Shown here: piece by piece, positions 9,830-9,997 of the stretch
Layout of the letters: each line of letters starts with the position of its first letter
Position numbering within the stretch: the first letter of the stretch is position 1
From: Pseudomonadota bacterium
GTDB lineage: Bacteria; Desulfobacterota; Desulfobacteria; Desulfobacterales; RPRI01
Direction of reading: 5' to 3'
DNA length: 9,997 nt
NCBI GenBank assembly: GCA_018819005.1
Contig: JAHJQU010000443.1
Span: 1-9,997, forward strand
The notes under the pieces: model-generated
Database searches by the model: none
Told to the model about the DNA's origin: nothing
What the model saw: the letters and a program-made list of their open reading frames with translations, nothing else
Translations under genes and position numbers: made by a program

Positions 9830-9997
9830 ATGTTTGATGGCAAAACACTTCTCATCACCGGTGGCACAGGTACCTTTGGCAATGCTGTTTTGCGGCGGTT
9901 TCTTCACACGGATATCGAGGAAATTAGAGTTTTCAGCCGGGATGAGAAGAAGCAGGATGAGATGCGCAATGCCCTGCGGAATCCGAAGGTGAAGTTC
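9830..9997 (+). CDS. capE: UDP-GlcNAc 4,6-dehydratase, CapE/WbjB/FnlA type (N-terminus, runs off window)
   Basis: The first 56 codons are present and open: MFDGKTLLITGGTGTFGNAV, LRRFLHTDIEEIRVFSRDEK and KQDEMRNALRNPKVKF. GGTGTFG is the NAD(P)-binding loop, and FSRDEKKQDEMR is typical of dehydratases acting on UDP-GlcNAc. CapE-type enzymes make the 4-keto-6-deoxy intermediate of UDP-L-FucNAc/QuiNAc for O-antigen or capsule. Catalytic residues lie beyond the window. The distinction from PseB/FlaA1-type dehydratases rests on the KQVPSCE motif of the related fragment at 6429. This copy looks like the functional one. Its last bases (AAGGTGAAGTTC) are identical to the first bases of the fragment at 6429. 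Confidence 0.85.
   Translation, partial: MFDGKTLLITGGTGTFGNAVLRRFLHTDIEEIRVFSRDEKKQDEMRNALRNPKVKF

Noticed and set aside
1..9997. Integron-type cassette array (co-oriented TA cassettes)
   Set aside because: Modules are co-oriented like integron cassettes, but I find no paired RYYYAAC/GTTRRRY attC sites at the boundaries. A single GTTAGGC near 2191 has no partner.
1..9997. tRNA, rRNA or riboswitch
   Set aside because: I saw no cloverleaf-like arm set, CCA end or conserved rRNA stretch, and no leader with a recognisable riboswitch core.

Overview
The window reads as an O-antigen/capsule biosynthesis locus that has been broken up and interleaved with toxin-antitoxin (TA) and TA-like modules. 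Every gene or fragment I can support lies on the + strand. The organism cannot be named from sequence alone. The mix of DUF4143 ATPases, VapBC/HepT/RelE modules, an ORF6N gene, CapE/Fcl/NeuB/NeuC sugar genes and short 7- and 9-bp degenerate repeats suggests an environmental anaerobe, possibly Desulfobacterota. That is an inference of low to moderate confidence.

Layout. 2-178 is the C-terminus of a HepT-like toxin. 333-697 is a frameshifted and truncated VapBC-like pair. 666-1120 has no gene but holds heptamer repeats, palindromes and a 25-bp tandem duplication. 1124-1264 (Wzz-like C-terminus) and 1411-1494 (nucleotide-sugar epimerase C-terminus) are fragments. 1487-2242 is an open chimeric frame joining a flippase N-terminus to a GDP-L-fucose synthase C-terminus. 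2478-2665 is an internally deleted AAA ATPase. 2885-3576 is a complete AbrB-type antitoxin/PIN toxin pair. 3730-4316 is an uncharacterised two-gene module whose first gene is frameshifted. 4562-4732 is the SAF tail of a NeuB-type sialic-acid synthase, followed by an intact ORF6N gene (4729-5274) and then the N-terminus of a NeuC-type epimerase (5271-5363), which runs into the tail of a DUF2283-like gene (to 5521). 5716-6218 is an intact RelBE-like pair.

From 6429 to the right end, pieces of a capE-type UDP-GlcNAc 4,6-dehydratase alternate with two complete DUF4143 AAA ATPase genes (6710-7951 and 8616-9785). Each ATPase gene is followed about 43 bases later by a capE start codon. The first such capE copy is cut after 43 codons; the second runs off the window, apparently intact. 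Both ATPase genes seem to be transcribed as leaderless mRNAs, with an inverted repeat over the -10 box.

The breakpoints between modules repeatedly coincide with short arrays of degenerate 7-bp units (at least four sequence families) or 9-bp units. Some arrays are read through in frame inside coding sequence. The sugar-gene pieces do not form a pathway that could work from this window alone. What looks functional is the AbrB/PIN pair (with a possible catalytic substitution), the DUF5647-like gene, the ORF6N gene, the RelBE pair, the two ATPases and the 3' capE copy.
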